DNA of 64,000 nt from Mesorhizobium comanense (lineage in GTDB: Bacteria > Pseudomonadota > Alphaproteobacteria > Rhizobiales > Rhizobiaceae): contig NZ_SCNN01000004.1 in NCBI RefSeq assembly GCF_005503535.1, forward strand, positions 62,001 to 126,000, given 5' to 3'. The position numbers were made by a program, and so were the translations under genes. The number at the start of each line of letters is the position of its first letter. Positions within the stretch are counted from its first letter, which is position 1. This document shows positions 28,325 to 36,891 of this stretch, in pieces. Below the pieces are notes generated by a model. It saw only the letters and a list, made by a program, of their open reading frames with translations, was not told the DNA's origin and ran no database searches.

Positions 28325-29303
28325 TCTGTCGGCCGAACATTTCGAGGACGAGGACGCGGAGGCCGCGCCGACGAGGCAGCGCGCCCAGCGGCGGATGGCG
28401 CCCATCGTGCCGGCGCAGAACATCGCCGGCCGGGCGCTGGTGCTGGTCATCGCCATCATGACCTTCCTGTCCTGCCTGACATTCGGCGCGGTCACGCTGG
28501 TGCGCGACACCGCCTCGGTCTGGGAGAACCAGATCTCGCGCGAGGCGACGATCCAGATCAAGCCGGTCGACGGCCTCGACATGGAAGCGGCGTTGACCCA
28601 GGCTTCGCGGATCGCCGGCGAATTCCCCGGCGTGAAGTCGACCCGCATCATCGACCGCGAGGCGACCGCCAGGCTTCTGGAGCCATGGCTGGGTTCCGGC
28701 CTCAACATCGACGACCTGCCGGTGCCGCGGCTGATCATCGTCACCATCGACGAGAACAGCCCGCCCGACTTCGCCGCCATGCGGGCGGCGATCACGCCGA
28801 AGCTGCCGAGCGCCTCGCTCGACGATCACCGCACCTGGGTCGACAGGCTGGTGGCCATGGCCCGCACCACGGTGACCATAGGTGTTGCCGTGCTGGCGCT
28901 GATGCTGTCGGCGACCGTCCTGACCGTCGTGTTCGCGACCCGGGGCGCCATGGCGGGCAACGGCCATATCATCGAGGTGCTGCATTTCGTCGGCGCCGAG
29001 GCGCGCTTCATCGCCCGCGAATTCCGCCGCCATTTCCTGGTGACCGGCATGAAGGGCGCGGCCGCCGGCGGCGCGGCGGCCGTATTGGTTTTCATCGTCT
29101 TTTCCTGGTGGTCGTCGCGCAACATGGCGACGCCCCAGGCCGATCAGGCAACCGCGTTGTTCGGCAATTTCGCCATCGGCTCGGCGGGCTATCTCGGCGT
29201 GGTTCTCATGGTGCTGGTCATCGGCGCGCTGACCGCCGCGACCTCGCACGCCACCGTTGTCGCCTATCTCAGCGACATCGACGTTCGCCAGCCCGATGCG
29301 TAA
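28317..29303 (+). CDS. ftsX: cell division protein FtsX
   Basis: Membrane partner of FtsE, 328 residues. A first helix near residues 40-60 (LVLVIAIMTFLSCLTFGAV) is followed by an extracytoplasmic loop and three helices (about 190-315), the FtsX permease-like layout. ATG 28317 overlaps the ftsE stop by 8 bp. The ydcF-type gene follows 99 bp on. Confidence 0.92.
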   Translation: MTDLSAEHFEDEDAEAAPTRQRAQRRMAPIVPAQNIAGRALVLVIAIMTFLSCLTFGAVTLVRDTASVWENQISREATIQIKPVDGLDMEAALTQASRIAGEFPGVKSTRIIDREATARLLEPWLGSGLNIDDLPVPRLIIVTIDENSPPDFAAMRAAITPKLPSASLDDHRTWVDRLVAMARTTVTIGVAVLALMLSATVLTVVFATRGAMAGNGHIIEVLHFVGAEARFIAREFRRHFLVTGMKGAAAGGAAAVLVFIVFSWWSSRNMATPQADQATALFGNFAIGSAGYLGVVLMVLVIGALTAATSHATVVAYLSDIDVRQPDA

Positions 29304-29402
29304 GGCGACCGGCCCATGAGATCGCGCGATCACGGATGGAGAATTGGCGTAACGCAAAGTGCGTCTTCAACCTACCAAAGACCGCATTTCAGAGTTAACC
29401 AT

Positions 29403-30128
29403 ATGCCGATGGACGCGCGGGATTCGACCGGGACGGCTGGACAGCTGCCAGTGGTGGTTGCCCGTTCGCGTGACCATAGCAAGCCTGGCCGTCTCAGAGC
29501 CATTCTGCGCATCTCGGCCTTTTGCCTCATCCTGCTCGCCACGATGTTCGCCGGCGGCTTCGGCTGGTTCGCCAACGAGGTTGGCCATATGACAACGCCG
29601 GCCAATCCGGCCAAGGCCGACGCCATCATCGTCCTGACCGGCGGCCAGTCCCGCCTCGATGCCGCGATGGATCTTCTGGCGTCCGGAAAGGGCGAACGGC
29701 TCCTGATCAGCGGCGTGCATCCCTCCGCCAGCCGTCGCCAGCTTCAGGCCGCGACCGGTGGCGACATCAGGCTTTTTTCCTGCTGTGTCGATATCGACCG
29801 CGCGGCCCTGGACACGATCGGCAATGCCGAGGAAAGCGCCAAATGGGTCGAGAGCCATGCCTATGGCACGGTCATCCTCGTCACCAACAACTACCACATG
29901 CCGCGCAGCCTGCTGGAAATGGGCCGGCTGCTGCACAAGGCCAAGCTGGAGCCCTATCCGGTGGTCAACGCCAATCTCGACAATGGCAACTGGTTGACCA
30001 AGCCGCAGGCGCTGCGGGTGCTGTTCACCGAATACACCAAATATCTTCTGGCGCTGGCGCGCGGCATCGTGCCGGTAAGGCCGACACCCGACGGTATCGC
30101 GCTGGCCGAAACCGCCACCGGCGGCTGA
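29403..30128 (+). CDS. YdcF/DUF218 family protein
   Basis: A 241-residue envelope protein with one N-terminal helix (ILRISAFCLILLATMFAGGF) and a DUF218 domain: KADAIIVLTGGQSRLDAAMD, GERLLISGVHP, TVILVTNNYHMPRSLLEMGR. ElyC/SanA relatives act in cell-envelope maintenance, probably in lipid-carrier use. In many rhizobia this gene sits between ftsX and plsC; here three other genes lie between it and plsC. Start ATG 29403 is chosen so that the helix follows a short charged N-terminus. Confidence 0.85.
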   Translation: MPMDARDSTGTAGQLPVVVARSRDHSKPGRLRAILRISAFCLILLATMFAGGFGWFANEVGHMTTPANPAKADAIIVLTGGQSRLDAAMDLLASGKGERLLISGVHPSASRRQLQAATGGDIRLFSCCVDIDRAALDTIGNAEESAKWVESHAYGTVILVTNNYHMPRSLLEMGRLLHKAKLEPYPVVNANLDNGNWLTKPQALRVLFTEYTKYLLALARGIVPVRPTPDGIALAETATGG

Positions 30129-30135
30129 GCCGCCA

Positions 30136-30768
30136 TCATTGACTGGCCGCAGCGCCTAGTTCTGCTTTCAACCGCGCGATTTCCTGTTCAAGCCCCTGAA
30201 TGCGCCTGTCGCGCTCGCCAAGCGCGGCCGCCACGTCGGCGGCCTCGAAGCGCTGCGGTATGTGCTGCGGGCAGTTGGCGTCCCAGGCCGAGACAGTGAA
30301 CAGGATGACCTGCTCGGGGCGGGCCCTGTAGTCCTGCGGCATCAGACTTGCGGTCAGTTCTGCATCGCCTTCGACCACGCGGGCGGTGCCCCAGATCTTG
30401 ATGCGCTGGCGCATCATATAGTCGATCAGGAACAGGAATGCCCGGGGATTGTCGGCCAGATTGCCCTGTGTGATGAACTGCCTGTTGCCTGAAAAGTCCG
30501 CGAAGCCGATCGTCTTCTCGTCGAGCACCTTGAGGAAGCCGGCCGGCCCGCCGCGATGCTGGATGTAGGGCTGGCCCTCACCATTGGCCGTCGACAGAAA
30601 AATGCTGGTCTGCATCCCGATGAAGGCGGCGAGGTCCGGTGTGATCACGGCTTGCCAGCCGCCACGCTCCTCGACCCGGGCGTAGGACTGGCGCGAGCCC
30701 TTGCGCGACTGGATCGCCTTGACGGTCGGCGTGAAGGCGACATCGCTGGTAAAGGCATGCGCGTTCAT
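30136..30768 (-). CDS. pyridoxamine 5'-phosphate oxidase-like flavin protein
   Basis: A 210-residue protein of the FMN-binding split-barrel superfamily: SIFLSTANGEGQPYIQHRGG, IGFADFSGNRQF and PRAFLFLIDYMMRQRIKIWG are typical. The last 35 residues (GERDRRIQGLEQEIARLKAE) form a short coiled coil, so it is probably oligomeric. The reaction is unknown; relatives use FMN or F420. It lies downstream of a DUF1348 gene on the same strand with a 39-bp gap, next to a divergent LysR gene. Confidence 0.85.
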   Translation of the reverse strand: MNAHAFTSDVAFTPTVKAIQSRKGSRQSYARVEERGGWQAVITPDLAAFIGMQTSIFLSTANGEGQPYIQHRGGPAGFLKVLDEKTIGFADFSGNRQFITQGNLADNPRAFLFLIDYMMRQRIKIWGTARVVEGDAELTASLMPQDYRARPEQVILFTVSAWDANCPQHIPQRFEAADVAAALGERDRRIQGLEQEIARLKAELGAAASQ

Positions 30769-30807
30769 CGAAAGCCTCCTTGCAAGGCGGCGGGCGCCAA
30801 ATCAGAG

Positions 30808-31278
30808 TCAGAGCCCGAGCGCGGAAAGGGACGGATGGTCGTCCGGACGGCGTCCGAGCGGCCAGTGATATTTGCGGTCGGCCTGCGCTATCGGCAGATC
30901 GTTGATGCTGGCGATGCGCAGCCGCATCAGACCATGCTCGTCGAACTCCCAGTTCTCGTTGCCATAGCTGCGGAACCACGAGCCGGAATCGTCGTGCCAT
31001 TCATAGGCGAAGCGCACGGCAATCCGGTTGCCATGGAAGGCCCACACCTCCTTGATCAGCCGGTAGTCGAGTTCACGCGCCCATTTGCGCGCCAGGAAAG
31101 CCTGGATGGCCTCGCGCCCCTGCAGGAACTCGGCGCGGTTGCGCCAGCGGCTGTCGGCCGTATAGGCAAGCGCCACCCGCGCCGGATCGCGGGAGTTCCA
31201 CGCATCCTCGGCCATGCGCGCCTTCTGCGCGGCGGTCTCGGCGGTGAAGGGCGGAAGCGGTGGACGGCTTTCAGACAT
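30808..31278 (-). CDS. DUF1348/SnoaL-like protein
   Basis: A 156-residue protein of the NTF2/SnoaL-like fold, DUF1348 family: [38 protein letters not shown] and [19 protein letters not shown] are family hallmarks. No catalytic function is established. It is transcribed with the flavin protein gene, divergently from the LysR gene, and is likely its target. Confidence 0.85.
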   Translation of the reverse strand: MSESRPPLPPFTAETAAQKARMAEDAWNSRDPARVALAYTADSRWRNRAEFLQGREAIQAFLARKWARELDYRLIKEVWAFHGNRIAVRFAYEWHDDSGSWFRSYGNENWEFDEHGLMRLRIASINDLPIAQADRKYHWPLGRRPDDHPSLSALGL

Positions 31279-31322
31279 GCAACTTTCTCCTGCTCAAGGC
31301 CGCCTGTGCCCACGCGGCTAAT

Positions 31323-31336
31323 ATGGAGCCTTCCAT
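31323..31336. promoter_or_regulatory. short palindrome in LysR/DUF1348 intergenic region
   Basis: ATGGA-GCCT-TCCAT is a perfect 5-bp inverted repeat in the 113-bp gap between the divergent genes. A second, longer imperfect one, GTAG-N16-CTAC, is at about 31346-31369. Either could be the operator of the LysR regulator. Confidence 0.3.
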
Positions 31337-31391
31337 CATTGAGATGTAGCTGGCATATCTGTAACCTACCCTTCCATTTTCCGGAAGAAAT

Positions 31392-32294
31392 ATGGATCGT
31401 CTGGAAGCCATGTCCCTGTTCATCGGCGCTGTGGAAGCCGGCAGCCTTTCCGCCGCCGCGCGCCAGCTGGGCATTCCGCTGGCCACCGTCAGCCGCAAGA
31501 TCTCGGAGCTGGAGCGGCATCTCAACACACGCTTGCTGACCCGTTCGACGCGGCGGTTGACCCTGACCGATGCCGGGCATGCCTATCTTGCCGCCTGCCG
31601 GCGCATCCTCAATGATGTGCGCGAGGCCGAGCGTGCCGCCGCGGGCGAATACAGCACCCCGACCGGCGAACTGGTCATCACGGCGCCCGTCGTCTTCGGC
31701 CGGCTGCACGTGCTGCCGGTCGTGACCGCTTTCCTCGCCGCCTATCCCGACGTCGACATCCGCCTGTCACTGGCCGATCGCATATCCCAACTCGCCGAGG
31801 ATCATATCGACCTTGCGGTGCGGATCGGCTCGCTCCCCGATTCCAGCCTCGTCGCCATCCGCGTCGGCGCAATCAGGCGGGTGGTTTGCGCCAGCCCCGC
31901 CTATCTCGCCCGGCATGGCACGCCGCAAACCCCCGAAGATCTCGCAGCGCACAGCTGCATCACCTTCGAGGGTTCGGGCGCGCTCTCGGCATGGAGTTTC
32001 CGCAAGGGCCAGGGCGAGGCAACGCTTCAGGTCCGCTCCCGGCTCCAGGTCAACACCGCCGAGGCGGCGATCGATGCCGCGATATCAGGCGTTGGGCCGA
32101 CAAGGGTGCTTTCCTACCAGATCGAGGCAGCGCTGCGATCCGGCGCGCTTGGCATCCTCCTGCAGTCCTTCGAACCGGAACCCTGGCCGGTTAGCCTGGT
32201 GCATGCAGGCCAGGGGCTGCTGCCCGTCAAGCTGCGCGCCTTTCTCGATTTCGCGGCTCCGAGGTTGAAGGAGCGGCTGGCACGGTTAGAGTAG
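31392..32294 (+). CDS. LysR family transcriptional regulator
   Basis: A 300-residue regulator with a helix-turn-helix DRLEAMSLFIGAVEAGSLS through ATVSRKISELERHLN and an effector-binding domain with IDLAVRIGSLPDSSLVA. It resembles the DsdA/AaeR-like subgroup often found beside oxidoreductase genes. It is divergent from the DUF1348 and flavin protein genes and probably controls them. This block is not part of the ftsE-plsC neighbourhood. Confidence 0.9.
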   Translation: MDRLEAMSLFIGAVEAGSLSAAARQLGIPLATVSRKISELERHLNTRLLTRSTRRLTLTDAGHAYLAACRRILNDVREAERAAAGEYSTPTGELVITAPVVFGRLHVLPVVTAFLAAYPDVDIRLSLADRISQLAEDHIDLAVRIGSLPDSSLVAIRVGAIRRVVCASPAYLARHGTPQTPEDLAAHSCITFEGSGALSAWSFRKGQGEATLQVRSRLQVNTAEAAIDAAISGVGPTRVLSYQIEAALRSGALGILLQSFEPEPWPVSLVHAGQGLLPVKLRAFLDFAAPRLKERLARLE

Positions 32295-32407
32295 CGAACC
32301 GGCGCCTGCGGGCCGAGGGCTTTTGATGTGCTCGAGGGCACCTCGGCCATTTCCTTTTTGCCCTTGCTTGGTGTAACCAACGCACACCTCCTCACCGGAC
32401 CTCCCCC

Positions 32408-33196
32408 ATGCTCTATGTCAGGTCGCTGGCGTTCAACTTCGTCTTCTACGTCAATCTGATCGTCCAGATGATCCTCTGGACGCCCTACTATTTCCTGTCG
32501 CCACGCCACCGCGCCTGGTTCGTGCCGAAATTCTGGTCGCGCACCTCGATGTGGCTGTACGACAAGATCGCCGGCACCAGCAACGAGATATCAGGCCTGG
32601 AAAACCTGCCCGAAGGCTCCTTCATCCTGGCGCCCAAGCATCAGTCGTTCTGGGACGCGATCGCCTTCTTCCCCTTTCTCAAGGACCCGCTCTACATCCT
32701 GAAGCGGGAGCTGACCTGGATCCCGTTCTTCGGCTGGTACATCATGAAGATGCGCATGATCCCGGTCGACCGTGGCAGCCGCTCCAAGGCGCTGAAGGCG
32801 GTCGTCGCCGCGACCCGTGAAGAGATGGCGCGCAATCCGCGCCAGCTGATCATCTATCCCGAAGGCACGCGCCGGGCGCCGGGCGACGAGCCGGCCTACA
32901 AATACGGCATCGTCGAGATCTATTCGCAGCTCGGCGTCCCGGTCGTGCCCGTCGCCCATGTCGCGGGCCTCTATTGGCCGCGCCGCAAGTTCCTGCGCTA
33001 TCCAGGCACCATCAAGGCGCGCTTCCTGCCGCCGATCCCGCCTGGCCTGGGCAAGGACGAGTTCATGGCGCGGCTGATCGGCGATACGGAAGCGGCCTGC
33101 GACCAGTTCCTGATAGAAGCCTCGCAGGCGCCCAATCCGCCGGCCCTGCCGCCGACGGCCGTGAAACGGTTGCGCGAGCTCGCAGCCAAGACCTGA
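32408..33196 (+). CDS. plsC: 1-acyl-sn-glycerol-3-phosphate acyltransferase
   Basis: Phosphatidic acid synthesis; 262 residues. The catalytic HX4D motif is H78-Q-S-F-W-D83 in KHQSFWDAIAF, and PEGTR is at 151-155. An N-terminal helix (FVFYVNLIVQMILWTPYYFL) anchors it in the inner membrane. Its start ATG 32408 follows CACCGGACCTCCCCC with only a weak ribosome site. It is usually near ftsEX-ydcF in rhizobia; here it is separated by a three-gene block. Confidence 0.92.
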   Translation: MLYVRSLAFNFVFYVNLIVQMILWTPYYFLSPRHRAWFVPKFWSRTSMWLYDKIAGTSNEISGLENLPEGSFILAPKHQSFWDAIAFFPFLKDPLYILKRELTWIPFFGWYIMKMRMIPVDRGSRSKALKAVVAATREEMARNPRQLIIYPEGTRRAPGDEPAYKYGIVEIYSQLGVPVVPVAHVAGLYWPRRKFLRYPGTIKARFLPPIPPGLGKDEFMARLIGDTEAACDQFLIEASQAPNPPALPPTAVKRLRELAAKT

Positions 33197-33210
33197 ACCG
33201 CAAGAGCCGG

Positions 33211-33250
33211 GTGATTTCAGACCGAAAACCACTTCACACTTTTCGGCAAC
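33211..33250. repeat. dispersed palindromic repeat, family A copy 2 (reverse)
   Basis: Read on the minus strand this begins CCGAAAAGTGTGAAGTGG and continues TTTTCGGTCTGAAATCA; it follows the pattern of the repeats at 21967 and 35675. It lies between plsC and the convergent LysE gene. Confidence 0.5.
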
Positions 33251-33267
33251 AGGCTCCAGCCATGCAA

Positions 33268-33894
33268 TCAGCCGAACGCGGCCAGTGCGGTGGTCAGGAC
33301 CAGCGTTGCGGCGAAAGCCAGATTGATGACGCGCGAGGCCAGCGGCCTGCGCAGGAACCGCGCGAACGCCGCGCCCGCGAGCAGCCAAGCGGCATGGATC
33401 ACCACGATCATCGCGGCAAGGGCCGCCAGTTTCAGCCACAGGCCAAGTCCGGCGCCCTCCTGGCCTGAAGAGGCGCCGGCAAAAACCGCGGCGATGGCGA
33501 CATAGGCCTTCGGGTTGGCGACGGCCAGCAGGAACCCGGCCAGCCAGGTCGGGCGCGAAGCCTCGCTGTCGCGCGCCGCCAATGGCGGCGCCGTCGCGAT
33601 CCTGTAGGCGAGATAGAGGATGTAGGCACCCGACGCGACCGCCAGCACCGGCGCCAGTCTCGGCACCGAGGCAAGCAGCGCCACGATGCCGGTTGCCACG
33701 ACCAGCAGCACCGCGATCGTGCCCAGCACGATACCCCAGGCATATCGCAGCGAATCGCGCAGGCCGAACGCCGCGCCAACCGCGGTGACGCTTATCGTTG
33801 CCGGCCCCGGGCTGCCCATGACCACGGTGGCGGCGAGCAGCAGCGCAAGCAGCTGGCGCCACAAATCCGGCTGCGAAAGAAGCGGCTCGGCCAT
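33268..33894 (-). CDS. LysE family amino-acid exporter
   Basis: A 208-residue inner-membrane protein with six predicted helices. The family hallmark GSPGPATISVTAVGAAFGLR follows the first helix, and YAWGIVLGT, LYLAYRIATAPPL and AGFLLAVANPKAY are the conserved loops. LysE proteins export amino acids or related compounds. The gene is convergent with plsC. Confidence 0.9.
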   Translation of the reverse strand: MAEPLLSQPDLWRQLLALLLAATVVMGSPGPATISVTAVGAAFGLRDSLRYAWGIVLGTIAVLLVVATGIVALLASVPRLAPVLAVASGAYILYLAYRIATAPPLAARDSEASRPTWLAGFLLAVANPKAYVAIAAVFAGASSGQEGAGLGLWLKLAALAAMIVVIHAAWLLAGAAFARFLRRPLASRVINLAFAATLVLTTALAAFG

Positions 33895-33985
33895 TTCCTA
33901 TCCTTTGTCCTGCGGCATCCGTTGGAAACCGTAGGACAGGAGGCAAGGGCCGTCTTGGACGTTCGTGCGCGTGGCGCCGGCGGCT

Positions 33986-34933
33986 TCAGCCGCTCGCCTT
34001 GTCGAGCTCAGCCATGTCGTCGGCGGTCAGTTTCAGCGACGCAGCCTTGATCAGACTGTCCATCTGGCCCGGCTTGGTGGCGCTGGCGATCGGCGCGGTG
34101 ACGCCTGGCCGCGCGATCGCCCAGGCAAGCGCCACTTCGGCCTGCTTGGCCGAATGCCGGGCGGACACGGCATCGAGCGCCGCCAGGATACGCATGCCGC
34201 GTGGATTGAGATAGCTGCCGACATCCTCGCCGCGCTCGCTCTGGCCGAGATCGGCCTGCGAGCGGTACTTGCCGCTCAGAAAGCCCTTGGCCAGGCTGAA
34301 ATAGGTGATGACGCCGATATCCTGCGCCACGCAGAGATCGCGCAGCGGGCCGTCGAAAGAGGAGCGGTCGTAGAGATTGTATTCCGGTTGCAGCACGTCG
34401 TAGCGCGGCAGGCCGCGCAGGCTCGCCACATCGAGGGCCGCGCGCAACTGGCCGGCGTCGAGGTTGGAACAGCCGATATGGCGCACCTTGCCCTTGGCGA
34501 GCAGCTTCTGATAGGCGCCGAGCGTCTCTTCGTAGGGTGTCGACGGATCGGGCCAGTGCGAAAGATAGAGATCGATGACGTCGGTCTGCAGCCGCTTGAG
34601 CGATGCCTCGACTGCCTTTTCGATATAGGCCGCGGACAGGTCCTTGTGGCCCTGCCCCATGTCGGAACCGACCTTGGTGATCACGACCACCTTGTCGCGG
34701 TTGCCCCGCTCCTTCATCCATTTGCCGATGATGGTTTCGGATTCGCCGCCCTTGTTACCCGGCACCCAGCGCGAATAGGCATCCGCCGTGTCGATGGCAT
34801 TGAGGCCGCCATCCACGAAATGGTCAAGAAGATCGAAGGAGGTCTTCTCGTCGGCGGTCCAGCCGAAGACATTTCCGCCCAGGACCAATGGCGCGATGGA
34901 AAGGTCGGTGCGACCAAGACGGCGTTTTTGCAA
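33986..34933 (-). CDS. aldo/keto reductase
   Basis: A 315-residue NADPH-dependent oxidoreductase. The tetrad is D48, Y53, K87 and H126, visible in IDTADAYSRW, ITKVGSD and LYLSHWPDP. A (beta/alpha)8 barrel is implied. The closest known members are general aldehyde/ketone reductases such as the IolS/YajO types. The substrate is unknown. It stands between LysE and ChaC, all on the minus strand, with gaps of more than 90 bp. Confidence 0.9.
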   Translation of the reverse strand: MQKRRLGRTDLSIAPLVLGGNVFGWTADEKTSFDLLDHFVDGGLNAIDTADAYSRWVPGNKGGESETIIGKWMKERGNRDKVVVITKVGSDMGQGHKDLSAAYIEKAVEASLKRLQTDVIDLYLSHWPDPSTPYEETLGAYQKLLAKGKVRHIGCSNLDAGQLRAALDVASLRGLPRYDVLQPEYNLYDRSSFDGPLRDLCVAQDIGVITYFSLAKGFLSGKYRSQADLGQSERGEDVGSYLNPRGMRILAALDAVSARHSAKQAEVALAWAIARPGVTAPIASATKPGQMDSLIKAASLKLTADDMAELDKASG

Positions 34934-35054
34934 GGCTGATCTCCGTGAAGTTGGGGCCGGGCGGATGCCGCCCGCAGGCTGGGTTCGCAGCCTAAGCTAG
35001 GTCTTGCCTCAGCAAGATCAAAGGCCTCCGGGCTTTTTCCGCAGAGCCAGCGCT

Positions 35055-35576
35055 TCACAACGGCGCTACTGCCCGCGCCACCTCCTCCAGCCAATGGTCG
35101 CGGATGCCCAGGGCCTGCAAATGCTCCAGCGTGCTGAGCACATAATCCTCGTTGGCGCCCGAGCGGCCGACCGCGCCGCGCACCACCGCCGCCGCATGCG
35201 CGGCATCCAGCGCGCCGGCATATTGCTCGTGCTTGCGGTCGACGATGTAGGCCACGGCGTCGACCATCCCGCCGCCGTCGAGGCGCACCTTGAGCGTCCG
35301 CTCGAGATAGACCGATGTGACGAGTTCGCGCTCACGCAGATAGGCGATCACCTCGTCTTTCAGTTCGCCCGGCACGCGGAAGGCCAGGCCGACGCAGGAA
35401 CCGCCATGGTCGAGGCCCAGCACCAGTCCTGGCCTCTGGCGCGTGCCGCGGTGCACGAAGGAATAGACACAGAGCGCTCGACGGTAGCCGTGCAGGCGTG
35501 CGCGTCGGGTCTCGACATGTGCAAAACCCGGCCGCCAAATCAGCGAGCCGTAGCCGAACACCCAAAAATCGCCCAT
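35055..35576 (-). CDS. chaC: ChaC-type gamma-glutamylcyclotransferase
   Basis: A 173-residue enzyme of the ChaC family, which releases 5-oxoproline from glutathione. The substrate-binding loop is VFGYGSLIW at 6-14, and the conserved acid lies near residue 84 in RERELVTSVYLE. The C-terminus DYVLSTLEHLQALGIRD is typical. Start ATG 35576. Glutathione turnover would be its role if it is active. Confidence 0.9.
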   Translation of the reverse strand: MGDFWVFGYGSLIWRPGFAHVETRRARLHGYRRALCVYSFVHRGTRQRPGLVLGLDHGGSCVGLAFRVPGELKDEVIAYLRERELVTSVYLERTLKVRLDGGGMVDAVAYIVDRKHEQYAGALDAAHAAAVVRGAVGRSGANEDYVLSTLEHLQALGIRDHWLEEVARAVAPL

Positions 35577-35674
35577 ATCGCCGCGCCTGATTGCAAAAAG
35601 AATGGCAGCACCGCATCGGAAACCGGTGTTTTTTCCATCCGCGTCCGTCTACCTATATGATTTAACCTGCCTAA

Positions 35675-35722
35675 AGCAGTTCCAGGAAAATTGTGAAGCG
35701 GTTTTCCATCCGAAATTGCGTG
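35675..35722. repeat. dispersed palindromic repeat, family A copy 3
   Basis: Contains GTTCCAGGAAAATTGTGAAG and then CGGTTTTCCATCCGAAATTG; GGAAAA (35685-35690) pairs with TTTTCC (35702-35707). It matches the copy at 21967 in order and sequence and lies upstream of the DUF2125 gene. Confidence 0.6.
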
Positions 35723-35787
35723 ATAACTCCAGTGTCGTCGGAATCGAGACTCCGCCACGACATTCCCGCGTTAATGAGAGCCGAAGC

Positions 35788-36786
35788 ATGACGTCACCTG
35801 ACGAACGCCAACCCCGCAATCGCCGCATCCTGTGGTGGCTCGCGGGTTTTGTCGTCCTGCTTTTCGCCATCTACAGCGCCGGCTGGTTCTATCTGGCCAA
35901 CAAGGTCAGGACCGAAGCCGACAACACGGTTGCGACACTGAAAAAGAACGGCGTCCTGGCCGGCTGCACCAACCTTCAGGTCAGCGGCTATCCGCTGAGC
36001 TTTACGGTCACATGCGACAACCTCGCCTATGAGGACGATACCAGGAACATCGCGGCCTCGGCCGGCTCGTTCAACGCTGTTGCCCAGATCACCCAGCCCC
36101 TGTCGCCGGTGGCCGACCTGCGCGGGCCGTTGCGGACCTCCGTCCCCGGCATGATGCCGCTGTGGATCGACTGGGACAATCTGCAGGCCAACGTCAAACT
36201 GTCCTGGCCGCTGCCGCGCCGTATTTCGCTGCAGGCCGACGGCCTGTCCGGCCAGACCGATCCAGCCGATGATACCGACCCTATGCAACTGTTCAGCGCC
36301 GGCAAGGCATCCGGCCAGCTGCAGCCCAATGGCGGGGATCTCGACTATGTCGGAAGCTTCACGGATCTGGAGATCGACCCCAATGCGATTGGCGGGCGCG
36401 TGCTGCCGGCGCTTGACGCCAGCGGTGATGCCACGCTCAAGAACGGCGTCGCACTGATCGGAACACAGCTGAAAAGCCTGCGCGGGCAAAGCGTCGAAAT
36501 CCGCAACCTCGACCTGTCGTCGGGCACGGCGCGGATTACCGTTTCGGGCCCATTGTCCGTCGATGCCGAAGGGCTGATCGATGCCGACCTGATGATCCGG
36601 ATCAAGGACCCGAAGGCCGTGGCTTCCATTCTTGGCGGCGCGCTGCCGGAACAGAAGAATGCGATCCAGCAGGGCTTTGCGGCGCTGGCCCTGCTCGGCA
36701 GCGAGCCCTCCATGCCGCTCAAGGTGATCAAGAGCAAGGCTTCGCTGGGCTTCATTCCGCTGGGCAAGATCAAGCCGGTGCAATAG
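35788..36786 (+). CDS. DUF2125 family protein
   Basis: A 332-residue envelope protein with one N-terminal helix (ILWWLAGFVVLLFAIYSAGWF). DUF2125 features include GCTNLQVSGYPLSFTVTCDN and GPLRTSVPGMMPLWIDWDN. The function is unknown. The family is common in Rhizobiales, and the TyrA/HisC neighbourhood is a usual location. The stop codon lies at the start of the palindromic repeat at 36785. Confidence 0.85.
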   Translation: MTSPDERQPRNRRILWWLAGFVVLLFAIYSAGWFYLANKVRTEADNTVATLKKNGVLAGCTNLQVSGYPLSFTVTCDNLAYEDDTRNIAASAGSFNAVAQITQPLSPVADLRGPLRTSVPGMMPLWIDWDNLQANVKLSWPLPRRISLQADGLSGQTDPADDTDPMQLFSAGKASGQLQPNGGDLDYVGSFTDLEIDPNAIGGRVLPALDASGDATLKNGVALIGTQLKSLRGQSVEIRNLDLSSGTARITVSGPLSVDAEGLIDADLMIRIKDPKAVASILGGALPEQKNAIQQGFAALALLGSEPSMPLKVIKSKASLGFIPLGKIKPVQ

Positions 36787-36833
36787 AGCATGATCCCGAA
36801 AAGGGGCCCCCGTGCTCGGAAGAGATCATGTTC
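36785..36833. repeat. dispersed palindromic repeat, family B copy 2
   Basis: Begins AGAGCATGATCCCGAAAAGG and ends GAGATCATGTTC; the outer arms GAGCATGATC and GATCATGTTC pair. The stop codon of the DUF2125 gene overlaps its left end by two bases. Confidence 0.6.
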
Positions 36834-36891
36834 GAAAAAAGAGATCGACAAGGGACGGTTCAACGAACCGTCGGCCTGACGTAGCGCCGCC

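Noticed and set aside
35609..35634. CACCG/CGGTG hairpin followed by six Ts on the plus strand
   Set aside because: The stem is only 5 bp with a 10-base loop, and no plus-strand gene ends just upstream.
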